Positions 12,150-35,099 of a stretch of 64,000 nucleotides of DNA are shown here, piece after piece (positions within the stretch are counted from its first letter, which is position 1; the number at the start of each line of letters is the position of its first letter). A program made the translations under genes and the position numbers. The stretch covers positions 5,069,962-5,133,961 of the forward strand of contig JAJEKV010000054.1 of assembly GCA_021234155.1 (NCBI GenBank), in the 5' to 3' direction. The notes under the pieces are model-generated. The model did no database searches, had not been told where the DNA came from, and saw only the letters and a list, made by a program, of their open reading frames with translations. The DNA comes from Isoetes taiwanensis (lineage: Eukaryota; Streptophyta; Lycopodiopsida; Isoetales; Isoetaceae).

Positions 12150-14730
12150 GATCGGAAGCATGTTTGAGCCTAGGGTGGTATGTTTGAGCCACCTTGGCAT
12201 GTTGGAGCCCACATGGCATGTTGGAGCTCTATGTGGCATGTTGGAGCCCGCTGCGGGTATGGTTGAGCTATTCTGCTTGTTTGTGCTACCTTGGCATGTT
12301 TGGAGCCAAGGTGGCATGTTGGAGTCTAGGTGGCATTTTTTAGCCACCTCGCATGTTGGAGCTTCACGTAGGCATGTTGTGAGCCACCTTAGTATGTTTG
12401 GAGCTCTAGGTGGCATGTTGGAGCTCTTAGGTGGTATGTTAGAGCCTAGTGGCATGTGTTAGAGCCACGCATGCGATGTTGGAGGCTGGGGTGGTGATGT
12501 TTCAAACAATTCTCAGTTATGTTTGGAGCCTAGGTGGCATGTTGGAGCCTAGGGTGGCATGTTGGAGCCATGTGGCATGTTGGAGCCTTAGGTGGCATGT
12601 TTGAGCCATCTCTGGCATGTTTGAGCCTAGGTGGCATGTTGGTTTTCACCTTGGCATGTTATTGGAGCCTAGTGGCTGTTGGAGCCCACATGGCATGTTT
12701 GAGCCTCCTTGGCATGTTATTGGAGCCTCAGGGTGGCCCTCGCTGGAGCCCACGCGGGTATGCTTCTTCTTGAGCCACCCGCATGTTTGAGCATGTTGGA
12801 GCCTAGGTGGCATAGTTCGACCGCATGTTGGAGCCTAGGGTGGTATGTTGGAGACCACGCGGGTAGCGTTTGGAGCCACCTTGGCATGTTAGGAGACCTG
12901 GCAAGTATGTTGAGCTCAAGTGGCATGCTTGAGCCAGCCCTGCATGTTAAGCCTAGATGGCACGCTGAGTTCGCTGCTGGCTAAAACCATGTCTCTCTTG
13001 GCATGTTGGAGCCTAGGTGCTACCAAGGCATGTTTTGAGCCACCTTGGCATGTTGGAGCCTAGGTGTGGCATGTTGGAGCCTTAATGTGCGGGTAGTTTT
13101 GGAGCCTACCTTGGCATGTTTTGGAGCCTAGGTGGCATATTAGGAGCCTGTGTGGCATGTTGTATTTACCTTAGCATGTTGGAGCCTAGGTGTCACAAGG
13201 CAGTATAGTTTGAGCCACCTTGGGTACGCTGGAGCCTAGGGTGGCATGTTGGTTTCCACGCGGTGATGCTCTTGGAGCCACCACCTTGGCATGTTTGGAG
13301 CCCAGGGTGGCATATTAGGAGCCCAGGGTGGCAATGTGTTAGAGCCACTCAGAAGCATGCTGGAGCCTAGGGTGGCATTAAGTGTTTAAGCCCACGTGGC
13401 ATGTTGGAGCCAATTTTGAATGTTATTGGAGCCTGTGGGTGGTTCGTTGGATACCACTTCGGCATGTTTGAGCTACTCGGGCATGCTTGAGCATGCTGGA
13501 TCTTGGCATGTTTGAGCCACTGGACATGTTGGAGCCACCTTGGCATGTTGGAGCCTAGGTGGCATGTTGAGACCACGCGGGTATGTTTGGAGCCAATTTT
13601 TGGCATGTTAGAGACTGGTGGCATGTTGAGCCTCAGGCGCATGCTTGAGCCACCTTGGCATATTTGAGCCACCTTGGCATGTTGGAGCCTCCAGATGGCA
13701 CGCTGGAGCCCACATGCGGGTCAACCACCTGGCATGTTGGAAAGCCTAGATGCCAAGGCAGATGGGGTTTGGAGCCACCTTGGCAGCTGAAGCCCAGGTG
13801 GCATGTTGGAGCCCACGCAGAGCGTTTGGAGCCACTGCAAAGTGAGCATGCATGGCATGCCTGAGCCTAGGTGGTGAGTGTTTGAGCTACCTAGGAATGT
13901 TGGAGCCTAGGTGGCATGCGTTGGAGCCTATGTGGTACATGGAGCCACCTTGGCAAGTTGGAGCATAGGTGGCATGTTGGAGCCCACGGGCATGCCTGGC
14001 TACACAGCCCAGGGGTGGCTGTTTGAGCCATTTGTCGGGCAAGTTGGAGCCTGTGGCATGTTGAGCCACCTCGGCATGTTTGAGCCTGTATGTTACCACC
14101 TTGGCATGCGTTGAGCCCACGCGGGCATGCCTGGAGACACCGGGCATGTTGGAGCCTAGATGGCATGTTGGAGCCTAAGTGGCATGTTGGAGCCTAAGTG
14201 GGCATGTTGGTTTAGGTGGTATGTTGGAGCCCACGCAGCATGTTTGAGCCACCTTGGCATGTTGGAGCCTAGGGTGGCATGTTGAAGCCTATGTGGTATG
14301 TTTGAGCTACCTTTTGTCATGTCGTGGAGCCTAGGTGTAGTATGTTTGGAGCCTACCTTGGCATGTTGGCCTAGGTGGTATGTTGGAGACCACGTGGCAT
14401 GTTTAAGCCACCTGCGCTGCTTTGAGCCTAGGGTGGCATGTTGTGAGCCACCTGGGCTGGAGCCTCAGTAGCATGCTTGAGCTAACTTGGCATATTTAAG
14501 CTCATAGGTGGCATGTTGTGAGCCAATCGGCATGTTGGAGACTAGGGTGGCGTGTGGACCACGTGGCATGTTTGCACCGGGCCTCGCATATTGGAGCCTC
14601 GATGCATGTGTTAGAGCCCAAGGGCATGTTGGAGCCACCTCGCATGCTGGTTTCACCTTGGTGGCATGCTGGAGCCACCTTGGCTACATGTTTGAGCCAC
14701 CTTGCATGTTTGGAGCCAAGTGGACAGAAA
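12150..14730. repeat. 2.6-kb minisatellite, ~19-bp unit
   Basis: Well over a hundred irregular units of the type GGAGCCTAGGTGGCATGTT alternate with a variant TGAGCCACCTTGGCATGTT and a rarer CCCACGCGGG variant. The invariant parts are GAGCC and GGCATGTT. Small indels keep shifting the frame, so the many overlapping open frames on both strands are not genes. The array ends abruptly near 14720, before GGACAGAAAATTTTG. Confidence 0.9.
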
Positions 14731-14902
14731 ATTTTGTCCATTGCACATCCCCATGGGCGTAAAGATATGTACACCCAAATGATGATATCTTGAGTGTTTT
14801 TAACATTTCGGGCTTTCAACTCCTCGTAGCCCCGTGGATGGGACCGAGATCATGTGCATATGCTCAAAAATGGATTTTGAGGTATAGCCAAAGCAAAATT
14901 TC

Positions 14903-16154
<1,252 letters not shown>

Positions 16155-16203
<49 letters not shown>
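16155..16203. repeat. (TC)n microsatellite at a LINE 3' end
   Basis: A 49-bp CT tract directly follows TTTCACTTCACTTCACTTACTT, the A/T-rich pentamer-like tail of LINE relic 1. Confidence 0.95.
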
Positions 16204-16206
<3 letters not shown>

Positions 16207-17637
16207 GCCCATTGTCGCCTCATTAATTATTTGGCCTTAGTCTACATAGACCAACCTGCCAGGCTCGGATGTCCTAATATGGCTGAGGGGACCCCATTGT
16301 TTAGGATGCATGGTTCTCGTTGCTCTTATATGTCGATGATGTTGTTCTTTCTTTCCCGCTCTTCAGTTGAAGGCATGTAAGCATTTAGATAAGTACGTAA
16401 GTAATACTCGTGAACAGTAAAAAGTATGAGGGTAAATATGTCAAAGACTAAGATGATGGTATTTGGGACAAATAAAGCAGATCATCTTAAATTCCTTATC
16501 ATGGAGAACCTCGTGGAAATTGTCACCTCATATAAGTATTCCAGGATACATGTGGACAAGGGGCATAGCCGGAACTCACGTTGAGCATAGAAAATGGAGG
16601 CCCTGAAGCACTATATAAAGATGCACAGTAAAAGTGGAAAAGCAGAAATATGGGACTTTTATCCCTCGTTTACATTATATCGAAAATGGGTCCAAAACGT
16701 AGCTTTGCTCTGGTGGGTGTGAAGTGGCTGGGGCCTGGATTATCCTAGAGAATCCTCGAAAAAGGTTGAGAAAGTGCGTAAGAAGTTCTTGAGAAACGTA
16801 ATTGGGTACTAAAGCTCAAACTCCATATGATATGTCAAGTAGAGTGTGGCATGATGCCACCAGAGGTCAAGCCCTATGCGTAACGCTACATATCTCTCTA
16901 AGTTGCCATTTGATATGCCGTAAGATAGCTTTACCAAGGCTGCGATTAGAGCTGTCAAGTATATCAAGGGATGGTAATTTATTATTAGGAATGGATGAGG
17001 AAGGGATGGACATATTCATGGTATACGGAGAATAAGGGCATAATCTAAGAGAGCGGGTGCATGAGCACCTCATTGTAGCCAGAAGCCGGAGAGTCCCTAT
17101 GACAAAACATTTCTATCGACAAAGATATAAAATCCCACTCTCCAAGAGGCCAAATACCCCAAGGAAGGTGTGTCTTTTGGCTGTATTGTAGATGATAAAG
17201 GTGGATGCTTAGCTCCCATAGGCTTGGGGTTGAAGTAGGACGCTGGAGGCAATATTCCCCATGAATTGATTTTGCAAAAGTATGCACATGGAGTAGAAGA
17301 TAGAATTACATGTCATCGTGAAGGTGCCCGCCATACTCGGGATTCGAGATAAGTACAGATCCATTCAAACTTTGCCGGAATTCTTTGATATGCCCTCGAC
17401 ATCACATTGGGAAATACTTGAAGGAAATATTGATACGCAGAGAATAGTTAATGAGTATTAAAGATTGTAATGTTATACATGATGAGAGATGGGAGAGTTC
17501 AATGCATTCTTGTCGTAAGATGCATTAGAGGATATCTTTTATAACGCTGAATATGTATTTGATTCTGCCCTCGGCTGCACTGTGGTCTACGACGCATAAA
17601 TACAATATTTCATTTCATCATTTCATTTCATTTCATT

Positions 17638-17640
<3 letters not shown>
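16204..17640 (+). mobile_element. LINE relic 2, RT C-terminal part and 3' tail
   Basis: About 16420-17035 decodes with frameshifts to a LINE ORF2 segment: VNMSKTKMMVFGTNKA, the usual block after the RT palm, then EIVTSYKYS, then GVKWLGPGLS and ILENPRKRLRK, then GTKAQTPYDMSSRVW. Known LINE proteins have VNxSKTKxMVF, SYxYLG and LYGxExWGP here. The 3' end reads GGTCTACGACGCATAAATACAATATTTCATTTCA and passes into (TC)n at 17641. It is 5'-truncated and inactive. Confidence 0.75.

Positions 17641-17732
<92 letters not shown>
17641..17732. repeat. (TC)n microsatellite at a LINE 3' end
   Basis: A 92-bp CT tract follows (ATTTC)n at the end of LINE relic 2. Frames through it encode only Ser-Leu or Glu-Arg. 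Confidence 0.97.
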
Positions 17733-22453
<4,721 letters not shown>

Positions 22454-22490
22454 TTCATGGCTAGTAGATGCCATGCATTGACACACAAAG

Positions 22491-22513
22491 ACACACACAC
22501 ACACACACACACA
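22491..22513. repeat. (AC)n microsatellite
   Basis: A short CA tract sits directly before the first copy of the 1.7-kb block. Confidence 0.95.
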
Positions 22514-24225
22514 ATTCTTCGTAATTCTTGCATGATTTTTTGGGTCTTGTCTTCAGGACACCTAAGTGGATGTGGTTTCTACATTGTCATTTACGCTATT
22601 GAATGCAATATTCTCGTCAGATTTTACAAGTCTTTCCAAGATTTAGACTTTGGGATAATAACCTCACAAGGTACCTGGCCCTCACGCCTTGTGTAAATGT
22701 GGTAGTGCAACATTGAAGTGGCAAGATTTGTGCTCTTAGTGCATGGTCCATCTCAAATTTTGCCTAATTGAACTATGTATATCTACTTCCATCTTGTTGT
22801 TCCAAATTTCCAGGTTATTTATTTTTTCATGGTTCTTGGTTTTTGTTCCTTCCTTTTATCTTCTATTTTTATTTGTTAATTTATTTTTAATTAATTTTTA
22901 TATTTGATTTTTCCTTTTTCCTCTTTTGCCCCTTTCTAGTCCCTTTCTCCTTCAGCTTTGTCGGGCCTCCCATCGGGCTTTCTCACACAGCCGCTTGCAT
23001 CTACCGCCCTTCAGTTTGTTGTCTTCTTTTTACTGGGTTTCTGCCATGTCCCCTTTAGCTGCTCTTTTTAATATTTTTGGTTGTCCTCGCTTGTTCCTGC
23101 TATTTTCTCTTTTTGTTACCTTTCATTCTCGCCGACCCCCTCGCCTCTAACATTTCGCTATCATCGTCGCTTCTATCTTTCCTCTTTGCCTTTACTCAAT
23201 TTTTTTTCCCTCCTGGCTTGGCTACCGCTTATTGCCTTGGTCGCTTCTTCTCGCTCTCTTCCTAAGCTATTTTAAACTCATGGGAGATTATGTCAGAATC
23301 GGCCGCCTTGGGCTAATAGAGTCGGGGTTTTAGTCCTTCGCCACACCTCTAGCTTGCTTTCAACTCTAGAGTTTGCTTTTAATGGCCAAGTAAATTTTCT
23401 CGACTTGGGCTTATTGAGTCGCTCTCTTACTCTTCGCAGGTACCTCCTCACCTTTGCATTAAACATGTCAGGAAATGCCTTGTAAATTCTCCGGCTGGAC
23501 TATAAGAACCTAATTCCCTTTAGTCCTTCGCATTATTCTTTTTCGACTCGTTAGTCCTTCTCGTGATGAGTCTCAATTGCGGCATTCAATTGTAAATGAG
23601 TAAGTTATTAAGGCCAGAGGCGCTTATAGTGAATCCTCTTATAATCCAAGAGGAGTTTGATGATTTGGAATTCTTTCTGCTATTCAAATCATTGTCAAGT
23701 TCGCATTCAGTATGTGTGTAATGCTATTCCCCCTCGCAGCATAACCTAAGAGTTTGCTTTTAAAGTGGGGAATAAATTGTTCAGTTCATGTGATGTCATA
23801 AACTTGTGTAGTTATCCATCCGCTAAGTTTGGACATCAACAAGTGGATTGATGTCGACGCTTTTGCGCTCCCAAGTCTATTACTATTCAAGCATTAACTT
23901 AAGTTTCCTCGCAGTACCAAAGATCAATCCTTGAATTTAGGTTTTGATTTTATGCATTAACCCGCTCTAAAATTCATTCATTCTTCAATGTTTTAATGGA
24001 CTGCGGCCAATAATGTTTAAACTGCTTCAAATTGACTATTTCCATCTCATATCATTTCATATCATCATATATTTCTTCCCATTGAATCTAAATTTATTTT
24101 CATATTTGATTGGGATATGTGGATGGTTTTTCTATATTCTAGGTTACTTATTTGCAATTCAAATGGAAAGTGTGATCTTTAAAACCGCCGCAGTGAGTTT
24201 ACTTTAATTCTATTTTTCACTGTAG
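22514..24225. repeat. 1.7-kb dispersed block, copy 1
   Basis: It is collinear with 26361-28070. Shared landmarks are TTCTTGCATGATT at the start, GTGGTTTCTACATTGTCATT, AACTATGTATAT, the T-rich CCCTTTCTCCTTC stretch, GAATTCTTTCGCTATTC-like text, TGTTTTAATGGAC and GTGATCTTTAAAACC near the end. Copies differ by many small indels and look old. It is T-rich, without a recognisable coding domain or TG...CA termini. It may be an LTR, a LINE 5' region or an unclassified repeat. Confidence 0.75.
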
Positions 24226-28070
<3,845 letters not shown>

Positions 28071-28173
28071 GCCATGAAATGTTGTGGGTTACATAACTCT
28101 ACTGTGATTGTCTAGCTTTGTTATGTTCTGTTCTATTGTATTATGTCATGTTATGTCATATTACACACATTGT

Positions 28174-28323
<150 letters not shown>

Positions 28324-28627
28324 ACGATCTGATAGACTTGTTGGTCCTCATGGATGTTAAAGTTAAATTCAGTTCAATTCAATTTTGGGATCTTCATAAT
28401 GCCTTTGCATTCTAGTTTTCTATAAGCATGAGGGGTAGAGGACAATAGATGAGATATTGCAATTTTACACATGGCATGTAATGACAACATGAATACTTTA
28501 TGGGGTGTCATATGGATGGGAGCAGTGCAATGATTGTATAATGATGCTTACAAAATTGGCTATAAAGAACCTTAAAATACCACATCCCTTTAGAGAACCA
28601 TACATCCTTTAGAAAAAACCTCCTTAA

Positions 28628-28947
28628 AAACTACACTTACTTATAAACCGCACCTCTAAATACTACACCTCCTTAGAAACATCACCACCTCAAAAGAAAA
28701 AACCACGGTTTCTTTAACAAAAAACATACCTCCTAAAAAACCCACACGTCCAAAAAAAACAAAAACCACAGCTCCTTAAAAAAAAAAAAAAAACTACACT
28801 TACTTATAAACCACACCTCCAAAAACTACACCTCCTTAAAAACACCACTACTTCAAAAGAAAAAACCACAGTTCTTTTAACAAAAAACATACCTCCTTAA
28901 AAAACCACACGTCCTAAAAAAACAAAAACCACAGCTCCTTAAAAAAA
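28628..28947. repeat. Tandem duplication, two ~155-160-bp A/C-rich units
   Basis: Each unit runs from AAACTACACTTACTTATAAACC, through ACACCTCC and AACAAAAAACATACCTCC, to AACCACAGCTCCTTAAAAAA. The second unit starts near 28791. Within units ACCNCACCTCCTTAAAAA-like motifs recur, so it is a repeat within a repeat. It lies just upstream of the convergent gene pair, and a short hairpin (GTGGAC-GTTCCTT-GTCCAC, about 28952-28970) follows. Confidence 0.7.
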
Positions 28948-29107
28948 TAACAGTGGACGTTCCTTGTCCACTTAAAAAACTATACCGTTAGTTAGTAAAA
29001 CCACACCTCCACAGATCTACATGTAGGTTTTTTTGAAATCTCTGAATAAAGAACATGTGGAACTAAGAAAACTATACTTTTCAACAGTGGACCAAAATTC
29101 GGAATGA

Positions 29108-30617
29108 GTGTGTTTGCAAAGGGATGAGCAAGCTCTCCAAGCTTTTCTAGACAAGCAGATGTCCAAGGTGAACACATCAGGTTTGCAGGAACTAAAGAAA
29201 GAAATTTCTATTCTTAAATCTGATATTGATAATTATGACACTAATATAAAGTATTGGCATGCCAAGTGCAAGCATGTTGCTCATTTGCATTAGAATGAGA
29301 AATCCAAGAAGAGTCTCCCAAAACTGGGAATGGGAACTTATAAGTTCCCAATGTCCAAAGGGGCAAGCACATGTGAGGGTTGTGGCCTTCTATTTTCAGA
29401 AGAATATGAATTGCATGTTAAAATTAAATCATGTGGTCATATCTACCATGTTATATGCTTCAGCGTTGTGCTGGAAAGCATGCATTGTATTGCATCTGGC
29501 TGTGATGTTGAGGTTCCTCCAAGTATTTTGGATGAACTTGGTTTCAAGGAACTCAAACCACCAAATTCAGATGAAGAAGAATCAAGTGAAGAAATTGAAG
29601 CAGAAGAATTGGAAAAAAGCAGCAAGGTCAAGAGTGGAAAAAAGCAGAAGGAGGTGATACCTAAGAAGAGATTCAGAGAAGAAACTAGCTCGAGCACCTC
29701 TTTGTTCAATGATCCATCAAGCTTAGACTTTCAGCCTGTCAGATTGCCAAAGAAAAGAATAATAAGGAGTGCCACTAAGTCATGTGGTCAAAAACCAATA
29801 GATAAAGGTATTTATTCAGTATTTTCTTAAGTTTGTTTATACCTTGCTTCAAATTTGTTTATTCCTTGCAGATCCAATTGATGTAGACAAGGTAAGTCCA
29901 ATGAAGTTTTCATACTTAACTCGTGAAGAGAGTCCTCAGATATGCACTAAATCAGCAGGCAATTAATTTAACATTGAGATATGAGATGTACTACCTTACT
30001 CATGCTTTTCTTTGCTACAGACAATACCTGTGATGATGTTGTAGATAACATTGTCCAGCATTATTTTGCAGTGCATAATTTATCTCCAAAAATGAAAGGT
30101 AAGCAACATTTCAGCATATGTAACATTTACTGATGTGTATATGACTTACAACAGCTTTTTTAATGCAGAAAAAATTTCAAAAGGGGTTGGACAGGAAGGT
30201 GTTGTGGAAACTGAGGTTTCAGATAAAGGTTTATCTCCAATGAACACTCCACTTAAAGAAGGTAAGCACTTCTTCAGCACAAGTGTTAAGGAGTTTTATT
30301 TGTAGACTAACCTAAGTTGTATTATGCAGATCCTCCAGTTCCAATTGCAGTGGTCGAGTCTGAGTAAATTTCAACTACCTTGAGCACTTGTAAGTGTTAT
30401 CTTGCATAATTTACGTGCAAAAATAAATTTTTTTTTTACTTGTTTGTTTGCAGATCGAGAATTGAGCACAGTGGTGATCTCATCAGCACGTGAGATACTT
30501 TCTCCATCACAGAGGGAAGTGCTATTGTCTCCACAAAGCCTAGACAGCCCCATGGAGAATGATGTTACCATGGAGAAGTGGTTGGAGAAGAAGCTGCATA
30601 AGAAGTTGCAGATGTAA
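29108..30617 (+). pseudogene. RING/PHD-like zinc-binding protein, multi-exon, with premature stops
   Basis: The first visible exon (to 29807) holds a coiled-coil-like start (ELKKEISILKSDIDNYDTNI), then a Cys/His cluster: CEGCGLLF, then CGHIYHVICF, then C and C near CIASGC. The spacing is RING-like but incomplete. An acidic Ser/Glu stretch and a KKQKEVIPKKRFR basic patch follow. Later exons by splice sites: 29872-29958, 30021-30098, 30169-30261, 30330 to about 30382, and about 30454-30617. Phases agree if the second uses a GC donor at 29959. A TAG near 29291 and a TAA near 30366 interrupt the frame. The final exon encodes ILSPSQREVLLSPQSLDSP and a basic end. No family assignment is made. Function may be protein-protein or DNA binding. 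Confidence 0.55.
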
Positions 30618-31283
30618 TTTTATCCTGATGTATTGATACTGCTTTAAGTTAATACTGTTGTCCTGTTTAAGACTATTACTGCACCAATTTTTTTCTTAGG
30701 TGCAGTGATTTTTTGAAATACTATTTTCATGATTGTAACATCTGTTATATAAATTTAGTAAACCTTGATATCAAATCAAACTGTTATATGTGTTCATGTT
30801 CAATCTGTTAGGAATGTTAGATAACATGTTCAATTTGTTATGAATCTATTCAATACAATGTTCAGTATCACGGTTGCTTGCTATACAATCCCTCACAACA
30901 GTTATTTTGAGGTTTTTTAAGGCTGACAGAGGGGTATCTTGTGCTGATATATACTAGTATTCCTTGTGTTGATATCATGTTCAATCTGTTATGAATCTCT
31001 TATGTATGAATGTTACAAGTCCAATTCATACACAATTTCAATTCAAACGCACTTCCATTTCAATTTCAATTCACACACAATTCAAATTTAATCTCAATAC
31101 AAACAATGGTTAAAATTTCATTACAAATCAATGGTTAAAATTTCAATACAAATCAATACAAATTAATCTCAATACAAATCAATGGTCAAAATTTGATTGC
31201 AAGCATTGAAAAGTATATTACAATGGTTTGTAACAATGTTTACAATCATAGAATGATATAAAATTTACAATTAAAAGGAACAA
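30618..31283. other. Convergent 3' spacer, AT-rich
   Basis: This lies between the stop codons of the two convergent genes. It holds short direct repeats such as ATGTTCAATCTGTTA and AATACAAATCAATGGT-like iterations (about 31080-31190) and no coding sequence. It presumably carries both polyadenylation regions. Confidence 0.5.
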
Positions 31284-34200
31284 CTAGTCTGTTCTCTTCT
31301 TCTTCCCAGAGTTTCTTGTTCTTCTTGTTGGATTCAGCTCACTTGATGTAGGTTCATCTGAGTTTTGAGCTATTAATGCACTGTTTTATGGCAAGCTGTC
31401 CAATATTTGGTTATGTGTATCTTCTGGCAGATCAAAACAGTTACCACTAATCTTGCTCAACTCAAAACAAACAGAAGTAACCAAATGACTATAAACATTA
31501 CACTCTGGTTCATTTACCAGTAACCCATATCTGCTGCCCCCTAAGAACTTGTAGAATAATCCAGTAACAACTACCTCATTTCTGGCAAACTTTTGACCCC
31601 ATGGATCTTTGAATGCCTTCTCCACGACATGTTTCACCTTAGTGCACTTGAGCACATAAAAGTCCATGTTCTCCTTATTGTCTGGCTCTGCAACTACAGA
31701 AAAATTATCTCCAACTGCAAAAATGTCAGACTTCCATTGAGGATCACCTTCAAAAACAGGGCCATCCACAATATCTTCCACATAATCAGCACCTACATAA
31801 CCAACAATTATGACAGAAACAACTGTAATCCATATGAGCAACTTGTGTAAGATCTGTAGCTTGAATTGGCCTGATGAAATGGAACTTGCTTGAACCAGAA
31901 AGTGTATCACAATCATATCTCTCTGACCTATCAACCTCGTCTACTCCAATTTCCCAAGAAAACCTATATAAGAAAGAAAGCAGTATTTCAGCATACACTA
32001 ACAGTTACAAACCAGTATTTCAGCATACCTGAATCTGTCTTTGCCCTCGATTGTGGAGTTGTCCCTGAAATGCTTGACCAGGAAAACTACTGCATCATGT
32101 GCATTCCTGAGTGGTACTGATCCTCTTTTCAACATCTCATGTGTAAGAGCTCGTTTAATGACAGCTCCAGCACCATCATGTTCACCTGTTCCATTAACTG
32201 TCAGTAAAAAAAACACAAATTAAAACTACAAATACATTGACAAAGAATATAGTTACCTTTACCATGATAGAAAGCAAAGTAATTCCAATTTATTGGAATG
32301 CCATTCGTATGGTAGTTCCTACCAAAAAAATAAAAGGTCCTTGCTCCTTTGAATTGATGGGAGCATCCATCAGACCACATGATGTGTTTGTTATACTTTA
32401 CAACTCTGTTTGTCAAAAAATGCATGATGCTTATTCAAACAATACTGCACATACAAGGTATCATGGTCCCTGTCATCTGATATGTAGAAATGAGTCTCCT
32501 TTATAATTCTTCTCTCATTCTCATCCAAACTTGGATCACCTGACAATGTTGCATGTCTATATGTAATATGTACTAAAATTGTGCATTGATCATTCTTCCA
32601 GTGTAGACTCTGTATCTCTTGCTGAATCTTAAAGGTATAATTCTCAGCAAAATCTATGACATAAACTATGGTGTCCTATGGAAATGTTGCCAAACACTCC
32701 CTGAATTGTTTGGCCTACCATCTCCCCTCATAATTATGTGCTATAAAATTCTTTTAAAACTTCCTAGGCTTCCTGGATAATCTCTACAGTAGTTGTGCAT
32801 TTGTAAACCAGTTTGGTAACTGGTTTATTAGATATCTTGTACTCTCCCTTGCCATCAGGCTCAAGTTCTCCTATGGGTTCAAGTACCTGCAATGGTAATG
32901 ACAGATCAATGTGATATAACTTGGGATAAAAAAAAGCTGAATTCTTACCTTGTCATAGGTCTTCCATTCAATATTGTGTCTTGGAATGTATTTCAATTCA
33001 TTTGGACAAGTTGGTAACTTTGCAGGTCCACAATTCTTGCGCTTGAGAGTCAAACAGTCATGTGCATACCACTCTTATGTTTCATCATCCCTTGGACAAA
33101 CTAGTGATCTCCAAAGCTCATTAGTAGAAGAATATGTACATTTATTTGCCATGCAAGTTGGCCCAGGGCCACAAACCACACATGTGCACTTGCAGCTAGC
33201 TCCATGTAACTTTTCATCATGCCTTATTTATTGCTTGCCTAGTGAAATCTGTTTTCATGTGATACACAATACAGCAAGTTTCTCTATCACTAGCCTTCCT
33301 TACATATGGCGGTTTCAGAGCATGAAACATCGAAAAAGACAACTCAAACTTGGGATATTCAGCAGTAACACGCTTATAGAAAGTAACCTGCAAGTGCAAG
33401 TTCACAAATTACAAAAAGAATTTAAAAAGGCAACAGAAAATCAATATAGAAACACTTACTTGAGTTTCCTCTAGAAAATGCAAGGGATGCATTATGTTCA
33501 CTCCTTTGCCTAGTCTGATCTTCATCACATGTTTTTTGCAAAATGACACTCTAATGTTGTTCCTCCAAAAGTCAACCAGAAGTTTCCTCTGATCATAAGA
33601 AGATTGTCACTTCGAGTGCTTTTCTTAAACATTGACCATGGTCCTTCCCCATGTTCAGCAGCAAGTCTTCTCTTAATAGCAACAGAGACAATTCTTCTAT
33701 TCAGGTTTAGTTGCTTTGCATAGGCCCTTCTATTTGTGTCAGCATTAACAGAGTAAGCCATGGCAGCACTTCTTGCTCTCCATGCATCTGTATCCTTTGC
33801 ATATTTGTGGGCTGCAAATCAATCCTTCAAGTTGTCCACTATAGCTTTCATTGTTTTGAATTCTTTGGTGGTTTGAACACCTAGACCAGGCAACCATTTG
33901 GCTGCACCCCTTGGAATATCTTCCCTATCTTTTTCACTAGTATTCCTATAAATATTAGTAACAAGTTTGCCAATATTCTTTGACAATCTTTTCTTTTTGT
34001 TTGTGCTAAAATCACCGTTCAGTTTGGCTTTTGCATCAGCTGCAGCCTCCCTTTCTCTCTCTCTCTTTATCTTTCTTTTCTTCTTTGTTCAGCTCTGTTC
34101 TTCCTAAAAAGAACACCTAAAGAAGCTAACAAAAGTTAATCCTGTAAAGGATACAGAATAAACAATTGGAGATAAAACTTGACTTACCTTCAATATCCAT

Positions 34201-34850
34201 TGGAGCATGTGTCTCATTTTGAATGAATTCACCATGTGCCTTCTCTGTCATAAAATCAGTTTGTGTTTCTTCATAACAAAATTCAGCACCAATATCTGAA
34301 AAGATAAATCAAAAACTAAGGTTATACATGAAGTCTCTATTTAGACAAGCAAACAACAATAAAAAAAATCCTGAATTACCTAGATCCTCTTCTTCAGCAT
34401 TTGTGTCATTCTGTACAACATGAGCATGTGCTTCTTGACAGGAACATCCGAAAGTAGTACATTCAATATCATTGCAAAATTCATTGGTTATTACAGTACT
34501 AAACAAGCACTAACGACATACCTTCATATCTGTTTTCATGTTGAACATCCTCTGTTCTTGTTCCATCAAGGATAGCAGCAGGTTCGTCTTCTCCTATTAA
34601 GGCACAACAAAGTGTCCAGAGCAGTTAAGAATGGGCAATAAGCATCTGACATACCTCTACCAGGAATCATCTTGTCATCAAAATTCTTGCTGAAACTAAG
34701 GCAGCACTCCATAAATCTTTCGGATTGCTGCTTAAATTGTTGCAAGCCTGATAGAATTGGGCCAGGATCAAATTGCACTCGGTTCTTGGCTAGTCCATAG
34801 TGGAGAGATGGATGAATTGCAAGAAATTTCGCAAGAACATGAGACTACAC
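31284..34850 (-). pseudogene. Transposase-like protein, DFAENY / SDGCSxQFK / HGKGxHDGxGAxxKR family
   Basis: Many exons with GT-AG junctions read 5' to 3' from about 34850 to 31284. In order: an N-terminal segment (FDPGPILSGLQQFKQQSERF), an acidic linker, a Lys/Arg-rich region (KKKRLSKNIGKLVTNIYRN), GVNIMHPLHFLEETQ-VTFYKR, then FELSFSMFHALKPPYVRK, a Cys cluster (CKCTCVVCGPGPTC), then VIDFAENYTFKIQQEIQSLHW, IMWSDGCSHQFKGARTFYFF, WNYFAFYHGKG-EHDGAGAVIKRA, and a Lys-rich tail (RRTRNSGKKKRTD). I know this motif order from uncharacterised, transposon-like invertebrate proteins. DFAEN, SDG and HDG could supply catalytic acids (inference). Stops near 33830, 33085, 32740, 32385 and 31386, plus frameshifts, show it is dead. 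Confidence 0.6.
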
Positions 34851-35099
34851 TGCCATTTCCCATTTCGATTTGCAAAATTGCTCCGGCGCCTAAACGATCC
34901 AAGAAAAGAATCTCCCTCTCGCTCAGGAAATTTGGATGACGAATGAAGGGCGAAAATTCAGTGACGGTCGAGGAAGGGCATGACGTTTGCGTTTGAAGTT
35001 CGAAAAGTAGTTTTCCAGCATGGGTGTTGCCCACATGCTTAGAAAAAACACACCCTAGAGCACCCATGCAAGAAAGCAAAATAGAGAATTGTTATGTGA

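Noticed and set aside
12150-14730. CRISPR-like array
   Set aside because: Units are contiguous and irregular with no unique spacers, and the context is plant nuclear DNA.
12123-14819. Overlapping 60-110-residue frames on both strands, rich in Met, Trp, His, Pro
   Set aside because: They arise from the 19-bp minisatellite, shift frame at each indel and encode only the repeat.
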